Program-made: the position numbers and the translations under genes
Notes under the pieces: model-generated
Database searches by the model: none
Told to the model about the DNA's origin: nothing
What the model saw: only the letters and a program-made list of their open reading frames with translations
Shown here: positions 63,903 through 64,000 of the stretch, piece after piece
How positions within the stretch are numbered: position 1 is the first letter of the stretch
How the letters are laid out: each line of letters opens with the position of its first letter
NCBI RefSeq assembly: GCF_030867145.1
Contig: NC_134441.1
Coordinates: forward strand, 2,380,001-2,444,000
Reading direction: 5' to 3'
Source: Opisthocomus hoazin
Lineage: Eukaryota > Chordata > Aves > Opisthocomiformes > Opisthocomidae
DNA: 64,000 bases

Positions 63903-64000
63903 CGTACGTGACCCGCGGCCTGGGGGGGTGCTGAGAACGGGGGGGGGGGAGGGGTTGGCCTTTTGGGGGGCCCTGGGGGGGGATCTGAGAGGCGCAGGCC

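Overview
This window is nuclear DNA from a bird. It carries eight 5'-truncated CR1 LINE fragments, several with the (TTCTGTGA)n-type 3' tail typical of avian CR1. It also holds spliced vertebrate genes with near-mammalian exon lengths, and it has the very high GC, poly-C/poly-G runs and dense minisatellites typical of an avian microchromosome. A run of 200 N (34324-34523) is an assembly gap.

Layout, left to right. 1-25305: the last four coding exons and 3' end of NUDCD3 (+); the first 13.3 kb is upstream NUDCD3 intron, and the N-terminal exons lie outside the window. 25430-27425: a G-rich minisatellite and a CpG-rich promoter zone. 27597-39000: CAMK2B (+). Exons 1-3 (start of the kinase domain) and the last three coding exons (association domain) are readable. 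Everything between is missing at the N gap, which must hide far more than 200 bases. 39300-44497 and upstream to about 45.7 kb: YKT6 (-), complete in seven coding exons, converging on CAMK2B. 46844-55935: GCK (glucokinase, +), complete in ten coding exons with the neuroendocrine/beta-cell type first exon, 465 codons. 57190-57770: an array of about 14 CCAAT boxes. 57846-59330: a probable (+) gene that I do not recognise. 59485-62850: a complete NK-lysin/granulysin-like antimicrobial saposin gene (-). 63680-63905: a promoter-like cluster (RFX X-boxes, CRE, ETS sites, DR1 repeats), probably for a gene starting at the right edge.

The order NUDCD3-CAMK2B-YKT6-GCK matches human 7p13, but MYL7 and POLD2, which follow GCK there, are not seen; an unrecognised gene and the NK-lysin-like gene occupy that place. 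The genes are unrelated in pathway: a dynein/HSP90 co-chaperone, a synaptic kinase, a SNARE, a glucose sensor and a host-defence peptide. They share an unusual sequence environment in which most introns carry a private minisatellite.

Most long open frames are by-products of tandem repeats whose period is a multiple of three, or of high GC. I assigned coding status only where exon ends, phase and family residues agree. I saw no retroviral or other virus-like element, no CRISPR array and no tRNA or rRNA gene.
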